A DNA stretch of 64,000 nucleotides, taken from NCBI GenBank assembly GCA_028571685.1, contig CM053146.1, positions 109,343,431 to 109,407,430 on the forward strand, given 5' to 3'. This DNA is from Heterohyrax brucei. Taxonomy: Eukaryota; Chordata; Mammalia; Hyracoidea; Procaviidae. Position numbers and translations under genes: made by a program. Under the pieces are notes generated by a model. It was not told where the DNA came from, ran no database searches, and worked only from the letters and a program-made list of their open reading frames with translations. Of this stretch, positions 1 to 11,925 are shown in pieces. Within the stretch, counting starts at the first letter, position 1; the number at the start of each line of letters is the position of its first letter.

Positions 1-965
1 AAGTATAGGTATACACTAAAATGATTACAGGTAGTCCCTGATTTACAGCATGTTCAAGTTAACAAGAGAATGTTGGGAACTGCTTACCCAGGTTCTTGGA
101 GAAGTTCGTAAAGAGGATCATTGTCTAGGCATTTTTCAGCCTCCCCCATCCGCCCTCTCGCCTCAAAGATTAATGTCCACCCTGCATTCAAAGTACGTTC
201 ACCCAAGTCCAACATCTCTGAAAGTCTCAACCCACATTCATTATTCAACTGAAGTTCAAAATACTGAAATATCATCAGCTTATATATACCAAATCTCATC
301 ATCTGAATTATGACTTTTTTTTATCTTATTGTTAGTAATATGTACGGTGAACAGTACTGTAGTGTATAATTTGCTCATGTTATTCTCATGCCAATCCTCA
401 AAGACAAATGAAGATCAGATTTATAAAGATACTGATAATAAAGGCAGTAATAATGAAAACTAGGAAAAAAACTGATGTATTTGATTTATGTCAGAACTGA
501 CTGACACAATGGAGTCATTGGAATGGAGACTGCCTGTATTTATTTTAGTCATAGATACCTTTTTTCATCAGATCTTTTCTGTCTTCTTCACCTTATATTA
601 GTTGGGTGGTTACGATGGTTTGTCCAAAGTAGTGAAAGCCAGATTTTCATCAGTGAGTGTTGACTAACCTGAGCTGCCTCCTTTTTTTTTACTATACTAC
701 AGTCTTATTATTTTTATCTCTGTTTTTGCATACTTTCTGCATTCCTTATGACTTATTCTTTATTTTCTCTCAAGCTGTCATTTCTTCAGCTGCAAACTCT
801 AGGTCGAACTTTTTTGTTTTTTAACTCTGTGTTCTCATTCTCTTTCCATACCTTAAGTTAAAACTTGTAGAGAGAAACATCTTGCCTAAATTAGTTTTAA
901 TCAAGAATGATAAATTTTATAAGATACAAGTTCAGTATTAACTATTTTAAAAATCTTTTTTACAG
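1..965. other. SGO2 intron, no recognisable element
   Basis: AT-rich intron sequence before the first visible SGO2 exon. The start (about 28-60) resembles an ancient DNA-transposon end but is too diverged to name. The small ORFs here look like chance. Confidence 0.5.
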
Positions 966-1141
966 ACAATTCATCCATTTTAAAAATTTCTCTAAAGCAC
1001 AACAACAGGGCATTAGCTCAGGCTCTTAGTAAAGAGAAAGAGATTTCCCGAAGACTTACAACTGAAAGGATGCTGTTGCAAAAAGAAGTGGAGAAATTGA
1101 ATTTTGAGAATACATTTCTTCGCTTAAAGCTAAATAATTTG
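966..1141 (+). CDS. SGO2: SGO2 coding exon: N-terminal coiled coil, first part
   Basis: The acceptor TACAG ends at 965 and the donor GTATGA starts at 1142. The exon begins with two bases completing an Asn codon and ends in phase 0. The 58 codons run from NSSIFKISL to LRLKLNNL, rich in Leu, Lys and Glu with heptad spacing. This is the shugoshin N-terminal coiled coil that homodimerises and binds the PP2A-B56 phosphatase, which keeps cohesin dephosphorylated and resistant to cleavage. The stretch EKLNFENTFLRLKLNN is nearly invariant in mammals. Too short to stand out as an ORF; identified from sequence and splice sites. Confidence 0.93.
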
Positions 1142-1645
1142 GTATGAAAACTGAATTGTGTTAAAATTCTAAAGTATAACTAAAATCTTTTAATTGTTAT
1201 AGGAGCTGTAGAAATGTTTCCAAATCTCCAGTTACTGTAAAAAATCATTGAAAGTCAATGTGCTGTGTAAATTTATGGTAAAAGTGCTAACTGCTAATGG
1301 GCTAGTAAAATAGATGTGCATCTCCATTCTAAGTGTGGGCTCTGTTACCTTGATCAGCATTTAATTGTTTATTGTGAGTAAAGCTAAGTTCATTAATACA
1401 TTTTAAAAAGCTCCTTCTGTAAATTGAAAGGAGAGTCTCTACAGTGTTTGTATTCTCCTTTAATTGCAGCATTTCACTGGCCAGAAGCCACATATAATAA
1501 AGACAGTAGTAGTTGCTTTTCCTACCACCTTGCAGCTCTGTTCCCAGAAGTTGGAATGGTTGGCTAGGCTTATCCATAGATTCTAAATCTAAAGTGAGTG
1601 AAAATTAATTTAAAATGGAAAAATGACCTGCTGTACTTGAGGGTT

Positions 1646-1820
1646 GGAAACTCTGGTGGCATGGTGGTTAAGTATTATGTCTGCTAACCAAAAGGTCAGC
1701 ATTTTGAATCTGCCAGGTGCTCCTTGGAAACTCTCTGGGACAGTTCTGCTCTGCCTGAAGGGTCACTGTGAGTTGAAATCAACTCAACAGCAGTGGGTTT
1801 GTTTGGTTTTTGTACTTGAG
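1646..1820 (+). repeat. AfroSINE, near full length
   Basis: Begins GGAAACTCTGGTGGCATGG, with a tRNA-like B box near TTTTGAATCTGCC and the family's 3' hallmark of GTCACTGTGAGTTG and AACAGCAGTGGGTTTG. Afrotheria-specific SINE in an SGO2 intron. Confidence 0.9.
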
Positions 1821-2095
1821 AGTTAAATTCCTGTGGCTGACAAACTTTATTCACTTGCCATGAGATTTGTTATAACGAGATAGAAAAATGTAGGGACACT
1901 GTGAGTAATAGTTCAAAAACATTCAAAATGGATGTATATGGCTATTTGAACCTTACAATATAGTACCTTTTTAACTTAATGTGATCTCAGTTATTTTCTA
2001 AGTCTTCTCACTCTGAAGGTATTTGTAAATGTATGATGTGATAATCAATTCCAAATCCTAACTGATTAAAAGGGAGCTTTATTTTACATACACAG

Positions 2096-2173
2096 AATAA
2101 GAAGCTTATAGAAATAGAAGCACTCATGAACAATAACTTGATAACTGCAATTGAAATGAGTAGTCTTTCTGAG
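2096..2173 (+). CDS. SGO2: SGO2 coding exon: N-terminal coiled coil, second part
   Basis: The acceptor CACAG ends at 2095 and the donor GTAAGT starts at 2174. The exon is 78 nt, exactly 26 codons, phase 0 on both sides. It begins NKKLIEIEALMNNN and ends SSLSE, continuing the heptad pattern of the preceding exon and completing the dimerisation and PP2A-binding region. Because it is phase-neutral, skipping would keep the frame but shorten the coiled coil. Confidence 0.93.
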
Positions 2174-2389
2174 GTAAGTAGAATTCATATGTAAGGGTAA
2201 TTTGTAAGCGTTACTGAAAACAATTGAGGTTAGTTAAATTACGTCAAGGCTAAAGATTCCTATTTAAAGTTTTTTTTAGAGAAAATTGAAGATAATGTCA
2301 AGTTTAACTAGCTGACAATCACTGTCATTTGGTATAATCAATTAAAATCATTATTTGCAAGAATTAGATTTTTTTAAATATTGTGCTTT

Positions 2390-4425
2390 AAGTGAAAACT
2401 TACAGTTCAAATCAGCTTGCCATATGAAACCCTGCACATTCACCACTGTGTAACCCTAACTGCGCTCCCCTTCCACCCAATGACAGCATACTCCTCCTTC
2501 CTACCCCATATTTTCTGTATTCCTTCAACTAACTTCTGTCCCCCTCCACCCTCTCATCTCACCTCTGGACTGGAGCTACTCAGACAGCCTCATGTATATT
2601 TTTAAGCCAAGAGGCATATTCTTTGTCAGCATCATTCTTATAGTGCAGTACAGTCTCTTGAAGAGTTGGCTTCGGTACTGATTTCAACTGTGGGCTAACA
2701 GAGAGTCTGGGGTCTGTGTCCTCAGGAGATGTTCCAATCTGATGGATCATCAAGTGTGGTCTTTTAATAGAGTTCTAGTTCTGTACACCCATTTTTCTTC
2801 TGCTACATCAGGGACTTTACTTTGTGTCCCCTGCCAGGGCAGTTTTTTGTGGTGGCTGGGCACCATCTAGTTCTGGTCTCATGCTAATGTAATCTCCCAA
2901 TCATATGGCACATTCCATCTGCTGGGCTTATCATTCCTTCATTCCTTTGAAGTCCTTCATTCTCCTCTGCTCCAGGTGGATTGGGACCGATTGATGCTAC
3001 TTAAATGGCAGCTTGCTAGCTTTAAGACCCCAGATGCCACTTACCAGAGTGATATGCAGAACATTTTTTTAGAAAAAAGAAACCTAGTTATGCCAGTTAG
3101 CCTAGATGTTCCCCGAAACTGTGGTTCTGAGACTCCTGTCCCTGCTACTCTGTCCTTCCAAATGTTGGGTTGTATTTAAAAAACCTTTTAGTTTTTGGTG
3201 TACTCCTATTGTGGTAACCTCCCTTCTATTATGTGCTGTCACTTCCTTCACCTAACCCAATTCCTGTCTACCTTTGTAACCATCAAAGATTATTTTCTTA
3301 TGTGCTTAAACCTTTTCTGGAGTCCTTACAATAGTGGTCTCATACAGTATTTGTCCTTTTGAAACTAATTTCATTTGTCCTTTTGAAACTAATTTCACTC
3401 AGAACTGCCTCAGTGTAGTGTCTTCTTGATGATTCCATGATTCTCAAGATCATCATTGTTCTTTATCATTATGTAGTATTCCACTGTGTGACTATACCAT
3501 GATTTGTTTGTCCATTCATCTGTTGATGGACACCTAGATTGAGCCCATCTTTCTGCTATTGTGGACAGTGCTGCAGTGAGAATTGGTATGCATGTATCTG
3601 TTCATGTGACAGCCCTTATTTCTCTAGAATATATTCTAAGCTGTGGGATTGCTGGAACATATGGTGTTTCTATTTCCAGCTTTTTAAGAAAGTGCTGAAT
3701 GTATTTCCAAAGTGATTTTACCATTTTACGTTCTCACCAGCAGTATAGAAGACTTCTAATCTTTCTACAACCTCTCCACCATTTATTATTTTGTCCTTTT
3801 TGGATTAATACCAGCCTAGTTGGGGTGAAAGAATATCTCATTGTAGTTTTGATTTGTATTTTTCTAATGGCTAACAATCATGAGCATTTCCTTATAGATC
3901 TTTTGGCATCCTGGATGTCTTTCTTGGAGAAGTGCCTGTTCATATCCTTTGCTCACTTTTTTAATTGGATTGTTTGTCTTTTTTTTTGTTGAGGTTTTGC
4001 AGTTACCTTTGGGTTATAGAGATTACACACCAATCAGATTCGTGGGAACCAAAAATTCCGTCTCACTCCATATGTAGTCTTTTTACTTTTTTGGTGAAGT
4101 CTTTGGATGAGCATAAGTCTTTGACTTTTAGTAGTTCCCACTTATTTTTCTCTTCTGGTGTTTATGTGTTGTTAGTAATATTTTGTAGTCTGTTTGTGCC
4201 ATGCATTAGGGCTCCCAGCATTGCCCCTATTTTTTTTCCTTCCAGAATCTTTATCATTTTGATTTTGATATTTAGGTCTTTGATCCATTGTGAATTAGTT
4301 TTTGTGTGTGGTGAAAGACATGGATCTTGTTTTATTTTTTTGCAGATAAATATCTGCACCATCCATCCAGATGCTTATGCCAATACCATTTGTTAAAAAA
4401 ACTGTCTTTTCCCAGTTCCCAAGAA
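2390..4425 (-). mobile_element. L1 3' part: 3' UTR and ORF2 C-terminus
   Basis: Antisense to SGO2. 2390-3180 is the afrotherian L1 3' UTR (landmark AAGACCCCAGATGCCAC at 3024, minus orientation). From about 3190 to 4425 comes the C-terminal half of ORF2, broken by stops; the minus frame around 4162-4362 includes SQWIKDLNIKIK, typical of L1 ORF2. 5'-truncated and inactive. Confidence 0.85.
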
Positions 4426-4891
4426 TTAGATTTATGATTAAAAGTAAGATAGAATTAGACAGTGTAGGGGAACATAATGACCCCTAAAGGGACTAAAAAA
4501 CATATATTTGTAGAAAGTAAAGATAGCATTTCAGATTAAGGAATAATTTATATCATTAAAAAAAGATGATCACAACTGAAGAGATATGGGGGTAAACAGA
4601 ATCAGATTCAACTTTATGCAGCCCTCTAAAATAAATATCAGATGGATTTAATACAAACAGGAAATGATAAAATAAGAAGAAAATACAAATGAGTTCAAGT
4701 TAGGTAGAGAGGACTCTCCACACCTGCAGCTGAAGATGGAAACAATAAAGAAAGCTAACAAAGGATTTTCTTAGAAAAAAATTTTTTAGAGGGTTACAAA
4801 ATCATAAAAATAAGTGGCAAACTGGGAAAAACACTCAAATGTGGTAGACAGATTAATATTGGGAATATATAAAGAACTCATACATACTGTT
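4426..4891. other. SGO2 intron, nothing recognised
   Basis: AT-rich intron between an L1 and an RTE element, without coding signal or a repeat I can name. Confidence 0.5.
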
Positions 4892-7800
4892 GTTAGGTGC
4901 TGTAAAGTTGGTTCTGACTCATAGGGACACTGTGCACAACAGAGTGTAACATGCACACCATGTCCACAATCATTTTTATGTTTAAACCCATCGTTACAGG
5001 AGCTGGGTTATTCCATCTTGTTGGGGGTGTTCCTCTTTTTCGCTTTAGCAAGCATGATGCCTTTCTCCAGGGATTGATCCCTCCTGAGAACATGTCTAAA
5101 AGATAATAAGACTCAGTTTCACCACTTTGCTTCTGAGGAGCACTCGGAACTTCTTTCAGAACAGATCTGTTTACCTCTTCTGGCACTCCATACATAGTTC
5201 CTTCTTCTTTCTTGGAGTCAGCAAGTCCATGCTATATTCAATATTCTTCTCGAACACCACAATTCAAAGAGATCATTTCTTCTTCTGTATTCATTGTTCA
5301 GCTTTTGCATGCATATGGTGCAATTGAAAATACCATGGTTTGGGTCAGGCATGTCTTAATCTTCAAAGTTACGTCTTTACTTTTCAACACATTAAAGATG
5401 TCCTTTGTAGCACGTCTTCCCAATGCAATGCGTCTGTTGATTTCTTGACTGTTGCTTCCATGGATGTTGATTGTGGAACCAAGTAAAATGAAATCTTTGG
5501 CCACCTCAGTCACCTCAATCCTTTCTCCGTCTATCATGATGTTGCTTACTGGTCCTGTTGTAAGGATTTTTGTTTTCTTAATGTTGAAGTGCAATCCATG
5601 TTGAAGGCTGGTCTTTGATCTTTGTCTGTAAGTATTTGAAATCGTCTTCACTTTCTGCAAGCAGAGTTGTGTCATCTGCATAATGCAGGTTGTTAAAGGC
5701 TCTCCCTCCAATCCTGATGCCTTGTTCTTCATATAGTCTGGCTTCTCATTATTTGCTGGGCATACAGATCTAAAAGATATGGTGGGAAGTTACAACCTGA
5801 CACACACCTTTCCTGAATTTAAACCATGCAGTCTCTCTTTGTTCTGTTTACACAGCTGCCTCTTGATCCATATATATATGGATTCCTTATCAGCATGATT
5901 CAATGTTCTGGCATTCCCATTCTTGGCAGTGTTACCTGTAATGTGTTATGCTCCACACAGTTGATTATCTCCATATAGTCAAGGAAACACATTGTTCTGA
6001 TATTCTCCATTTACTATCAGCAATGATATCTCTGGTTGGTTCCTCGTCTTATTCTGAAGCCAGTATGTATTTCTGGCAGGTCCCTGTCAATACACTGTTG
6101 CAGTCACTTTTTAAAGTTCTTTAGCAAAATTTTACCTGTGTGTGTTATTAACGATACTGCTTCGTAATTTCCACATTCAGTAGGATCACTTTTCTTGGGT
6201 ATAGGCATGAATAGGGGTCTCTTACAGTCCAGTTGGCCAGATAGCTGTCCTCCAAATTTCTCAGCATAGACAAGTGAGCACTTCCAGCTCTGCATTTGAT
6301 TGTTGAAACACCTCAATTGATATTCCATCAATTCCTGGAGCCTTGTTTTTCACCAGTACCTTCACTGGAGCTTTGACTTCTTCCTTCAGTAACATTGGTT
6401 CCTGATCATGTGCTACCTCTTGAAATGGTTGAATGTCTGCCAGTTCTTTCTGGTATAAGGACTGTATATTCCTTCCATCTTCTTTTAATGCTTCCTGAGT
6501 CATTTAAATTTTCCCTGTAGAATCCTTCACCATTGCAACTTAAGACTGAATTTTTTCTTCAGTTCTCTCAGTTTGAGAAATGCTGAGCGTGTTCTTCACT
6601 TTTGGTTTTCTATTTCCAGCTGTTTGCTTCTGTCATTGTAATACTTTACTTTGTCTTCTTGAGCTGCCCCTTGAAACTTTCTGTTCAATTCTTTTACTTT
6701 GTCATTCTTTCCTTTTGCTTTAGCTGCTCAATGTTCAAGAGGAAAGTTCAGAGTGTCTTCTAACATCCCATTTGTTTTTTTCTTTCTTTCCTGTCTTTTT
6801 AATGACCTTTTCTTATTGGATAATGTCTGTAATGTCATTCCACAACTCTTGTGGTCTTCTTGGGTCATTAGTGTTCACTGTATCAGATCTGTTCTTGAAA
6901 TGGTCTCTAAACTCGGATAAATATACTCAAGGTCATACTTTGGCTCTTGTGGACTGATTCTACTTTTGTTCAGTTCTAGTTTGAATTTGCATGTGGACAA
7001 CTGATGGAATGTGCCTCAGTCAACACATGATCTTGTTCTGACTGCTGATATTGAACTTTTCGATTGTCTGTTTCCAAAAATGTAGTCAATTTGATTCCTG
7101 TGTATTCCATCTGACGAGGTCAATATGTATAGTCATTGTTTATACTGGTGAAAAAGGTATTTGCAATGAAGAAGTCATTAGTCTTGCAAAATTCTGCCAT
7201 GTGATCTCTGACATCATTTACGTAACCAAGGCCATAGTTTTCAACTACTGACCCTTCTTTTTTTCCAACTTTTGCATTCCTATCACTAGTATTTATCATT
7301 GCTTCCCAAATGTATAGTCTTATCAATTTCTGACTGCAAAAGGTGGTAAAAATCTTCAGGTTTTTCATCTTTGGCCTTAGAGGCTGGTGAGTAAATTTGA
7401 ATAATAGTCATATTAATTGGCCTTTCTTGTAGGCATATGGATATTATCCTATCACTGACAGCATTGTACTTTAGGACAGATCTTAAAATGTTCTTTTCTG
7501 ACAATGAATTCAACATCATTCCTCTTCAAGTTTTCATTCCCGGCATAGTAGACCACATGATTATCCAATTGAAAATAGCCTATACCAGTCCATTTCAGAT
7601 CATTAATGCCTAGGATATTGATGTTTTTGCATTCTATTTCATTTTTGACAATTTCCAGTTTTCCTGGTTTCATATTTTGTACATTCCATGTTCTGATGAT
7701 TAGTGGATATCTGCAGCTATTTCTTCTCATTTTGAGTCATACCACATCAGCAAATGAAGGTCCCAAAGGCTTTACTCCATCCACATCATTAAGGTTGACT

Positions 7801-8098
7801 CTACTTTGATGAGGCAGCTCTTCTTCAGTTGTCTTTTGAGTGCCTTCCAACCTGGGGGATTTGTTTTCTAGCACTCTGTCTGACAGTGTTCTGCTGCTAT
7901 TCATAAGGTTTTCACTGGCTAATTCTTTTCAGAAGTTGACTACGGGTCCTTCTTCCTAATGTGTCTTAGCCTGGAAGCTCAGCTGAAAACTGCCCATAAT
8001 AGGTGACCCTGCTAGTATCTTAATGCTAATGACATAGATTTCAGCATCACAGTAATGTACAAACCCTACACTATGACAAACTGACAGACAAGTGGGGA
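4892..8098 (-). mobile_element. RTE/BovB-type LINE, long degenerate copy
   Basis: Minus-strand copy spanning almost the whole element. The 3' end is at 4892 (GTTGTTAGGTGCTGTAAAG on the plus strand) and the 5' end near 8098. The minus frames show endonuclease segments (about 7120-7730, including GNENLKRNDVEFIVRKEH), then the linker and reverse transcriptase (5298-6503) with GLHFNIKKTKILTTGP and KDFILLGSTIN, typical of RTE. The single ORF is broken by many frameshifts and stops, so it is dead. RTE/BovB LINEs are known in Afrotheria and are thought to have spread by horizontal transfer. Confidence 0.93.
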
Positions 8099-8505
8099 TC
8101 TTATATACTAGCACAAGGAAAATAAAATCAGTGGAAAAATCAGCAAGGGAGAAGGACCGAATATTAGTAAAATTAAATATCTAAAGAGGATAACTGTTGA
8201 TAATGCAAAATATACAAAGTACGTAAGTGGAAGAAAGGTTTAAAATAGTATGTGCTGTGAAATCACAAGTTTAGATTAATATTGGGATAGATTCTTGAGT
8301 TTAGTCCTTCAGAGAGTGGCTTTTAAATCAACTGCCTGCACTATGTATTTAGATTCCAACTCTGCTGCTTCTTTTAAGTCCTATGATCTTGAATTTAAAT
8401 TCTTTAACCTTATTTAACCTTTTCATTTGCAACATGTGTATAAAGGTAGTATTTCTACCAAGAGTTATGGCGAGAGTTAAATGTGGCTCACGTGTCAGGC
8501 ATTAG
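8099..8505. other. SGO2 intron between RTE and L1
   Basis: About 400 bases without recognisable genes or repeats. Confidence 0.5.
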
Positions 8506-11500
8506 GGTGCAGCAGAGGTGGGGCCAAGATGGTGGACTAGACACATTTCTCCTCAATTCCCTCTGAGAAACTAAGGCCTAGAAAAATAACTGAATGGAGC
8601 AGTGTGGACATTTTGAGACACCCAAGATCTGGCACTGGGTTATGAGACTGGACTGGATGAAAGGTGGGGGAAATTACCTCTGTTGGAGGCAAGGCCGTGG
8701 TGCACTGAATCCTCCTTCTGCTACTGCATCGTTTGAGAGGATAACTGGTACGGATGCCTTCTTTGTTAACCATGAGACTGGGACTGGGACTGCTGAGCCT
8801 ATGAGCGTGGCATGATCTGGTTACTATGCTGAACTGCACTGCTTAATAAAATAGCATATCCCACAGCAGACAGACGTGTGCTTGAGACAGCCACATCTGG
8901 AGAACCCAACTGCAGCTGCTGACTGAGGGTGCCAGTCCCCCTTCCCCCTTCTCTTCTTTGAGCTGTGCCATAGATGCTGCTGACTCAGTGCAGGTAAGGC
9001 AGCTCAGGTAGGATGTTATCTTGGTCAGCTAGAGGCAGAGTTAGCCATACCTGAGGTCTCACCTGGGGCTAATTCCAACTCTGAGTAACAAGTAACAGCG
9101 GCTATCTGAATAGTGCTTTTCCCAGTACAAAAGCTGTTTTTAAGATGATCATACCTACGGATCATAGTGACAGCTGATGGCTGAGTGTGGCAGTGGCCTG
9201 ACTCCTCCCCTCCTTGAGCCACGTCATACCATCTGGGGATGGCCTATGACACGCCATCTCTGTCAGTCAAGAGGTGAGGCCCTAAGGGCTTTGCTGCTTT
9301 CAACTGCTGCTGGTCAATGCCTGGCTGAGTGGAAAGGCAACTTTTATGTGAAGAGCAACTAGAGAATGCAGCAGTAATCGTGTCTGAGTGTGGAGTTGCC
9401 ATTTCCACCACCCTTCACTGAATCACATCACTGCATTGGCTGACAGCCTCCCAGACACTCCATAAGTATGGCACCACATTTGCCAGCCAGGAAGTGAGAC
9501 CAGTCACCCCTGTGGGCCTGGTTGCTTTTGGGAGCTGCCGGAGAGCACTCCCTCATCAGAAAAGCATTTTTAAGAAAAACAAATGCATCTAGAGAACACA
9601 GTGATCCCTGGAAGCTGTGTGTAGTAGCATTCTTCTCTACTCCCTTCCCTGAGCTGCCTATGGTCTCAACTGGCATAATGATGGAGTGTCAGCACAACTA
9701 GCTCACCACCTTTAGTAGCCAGGAGGTGAGACCTGCTGTCCCTGAGGGCCCAGCTGGGGCCAGCCACTAAGCTGAGCAGCATCACAGGACTTGGCAGTGT
9801 CTATATCACCAGAGAAGCTATATGTAAGCTGTACCAAGAGAATTTACTGGCAGCTGGCGACCAAATCTAGCAGTACCCTTATCCACTCTCATCTTAGAAC
9901 TATGCCACAGCTCCTGTTGGTGTAACAGTGGAGAAACTGAACAGCTTCTTGATGGCGTGAAGACAACAATCAACACCTAACCATTTAAAGAAGCAGACCA
10001 CCATGGCTCCAGAAAACTTCAAAATAATCAAAATCTTCCCAAATGAAGAAGCCTTTCTGAAATTATCAGAGGTAGAATACAAAAGAATTATGTGTAGAGC
10101 CTTTCTAGAGATTAAACAAAATGCAGCATAACAAAATGAAAAATTAAGTAAACTGTACGAACTGCTAGAACATCAACGATCTGAAATCTAGCAGATCAAT
10201 AATAAAATTACAGAATTAGACAATTCAAAGACAAAGTAGCAGGATGGAAGAAATGGAATACAGAATTAGTGAGCTTGAAGATAAAGCAACTGACAGCACC
10301 ATTTATGAGGAGAAATCAGATAAAAGAAACAGGAAAAATGAAGACATATTAAGAAGCATGTGAGACTCTGTCAAGAAGAATAATCTATGAATAATTGGAG
10401 TTCCTGAACAGGGAGGGAGAGTAGAAAATACAGAGAGAATTGTTGAAGAGCTCCTGATAGAAAACTTCCCTGAAATCATGAAAGAAGAGCAAATAGATAT
10501 TCAAGTTGGTTACCAAACACCACAAAAACCAGACCCCAAAAGAAAGATGCTAAGACGTATTATGCCAAATGCAATCAAGTCGGATCAGACTTAATAAAAT
10601 AAAACATAAAGAGAGGCTCTTCAAAGCAGCAAGGCTTAAGCAACATAATGTACAAAGGGAAGTCCTGTAGGCATTCATGTGACTTCTTGGCAGAAAGCAT
10701 CTTGACAAGAAGACAGTGGGATGACAAAGTCTTGAAGGAGAAGAACTTCCAACCAAGAATTACATATCCTGCAAAATTGTCTATCGTGGTGAAATTAAGA
10801 TATTTGCAGATAAACAGAAGCTTAGAGAGTTTGCAAAACCCAAACCAAAACCACAAGAAATGCTGTAAGAAGCTCTATGTTTAGAAAAACAACAACATCA
10901 AATGTATACTTGATGCAATGCAGAACACAGCATTGAGAGTCCTACTCATGGGAGTCACTAAGCTTAATCAAAGCTAAAATATTAAAAGTAGGGAAACTGA
11001 TCTTATGAAAAGTGAAATCAGCACACTATAAAGAAGGATCTATTACAGTAGATATAACCCTTTCAGATGGAGAGGAAATTAAGAAGACACACAGAAGTTA
11101 AAGTCGGTATAAACTTAGAACATTAAGGTGGGTCAAAGGAGTAGCTGCAAAGCAAACTAACAATGAGGCATATCAAAACAAGAAATATAGCACAGGAGTC
11201 TCAACAAACACAAAACCAACACTGAAAGAGATGAAAACTAAACCCGTAAAGAAAAACAACCCAGGACAGAATATTAAGAGGAAGAAAGAAAACAGCAACA
11301 ACACAAAACTAAAGGCACCAAAATGACAGCACTAAATACATACCTATCAGTAATTATGCTGAATGGAAATGGATTGAACACTGCATTAAAGAAGCAGAGT
11401 AACAGCTTGGATCAAAAAACACAATCTGTCTATATGTTGCTTACAAGAAACACACCTTAGTCTCAAAGATATGAACAAACTGGAAATCAAAGGATGAAAA

Positions 11501-11925
11501 CATGTACACCAAGCTAACAACATACAAAGAAGAGCAGGATTGGCAATACCAATCTCAGATAAAATAGATCTGAATGTAAAATCCTCCATTGTGTACAAGG
11601 ATGGTCATTATTGCTGAAAGGTTCAATACATAAGCAGGTAACAACATTAAACATTTATGCACCCAATACTAGAGCATCTGAATACATTGAACAAACACTG
11701 ACAACATTGAAAAGTGAGATACATCACTCCACAATAATAGTAGGAGACTTCAACATTCAGCTTTCAGTAATAGACATCATCCAGAAAAAAAGTCAATAAA
11801 GATACATAAGATTACATCAATCAAGTAGACCTCATTAGCATTTACAGAACTTTTTACTCAACAACAGAAAAGTACACCTTCTTCTGCAATGCACATGAAA
11901 CATTCTCTACAAAGAGTGCAACGAG
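8506..11925 (+). mobile_element. L1 with 5' UTR, ORF1 and start of ORF2; 3' end missing
   Basis: Starts with a 5' UTR (GGCCAAGATGGTGGACTAG near 8522, about 1.5 kb, shared with the copy at 60025). ORF1 runs from about 10003 with MAPENFKIIKIFPNEEAFL, through NFPEIMKEEQIDIQ and a C-terminal nucleic-acid-binding part at 10640-10880, with internal stops. ORF2 starts near 11324; its endonuclease shows TTLNIYAPNTRASEYIEQT and GDFNIQLS. L1 similarity stops near 11925, before the reverse transcriptase. Confidence 0.88.

Noticed and set aside
50-313. ORFs on both strands near the window start
   Set aside because: Composition and length fit chance; there are no splice sites consistent with SGO2 and no recognisable domain.
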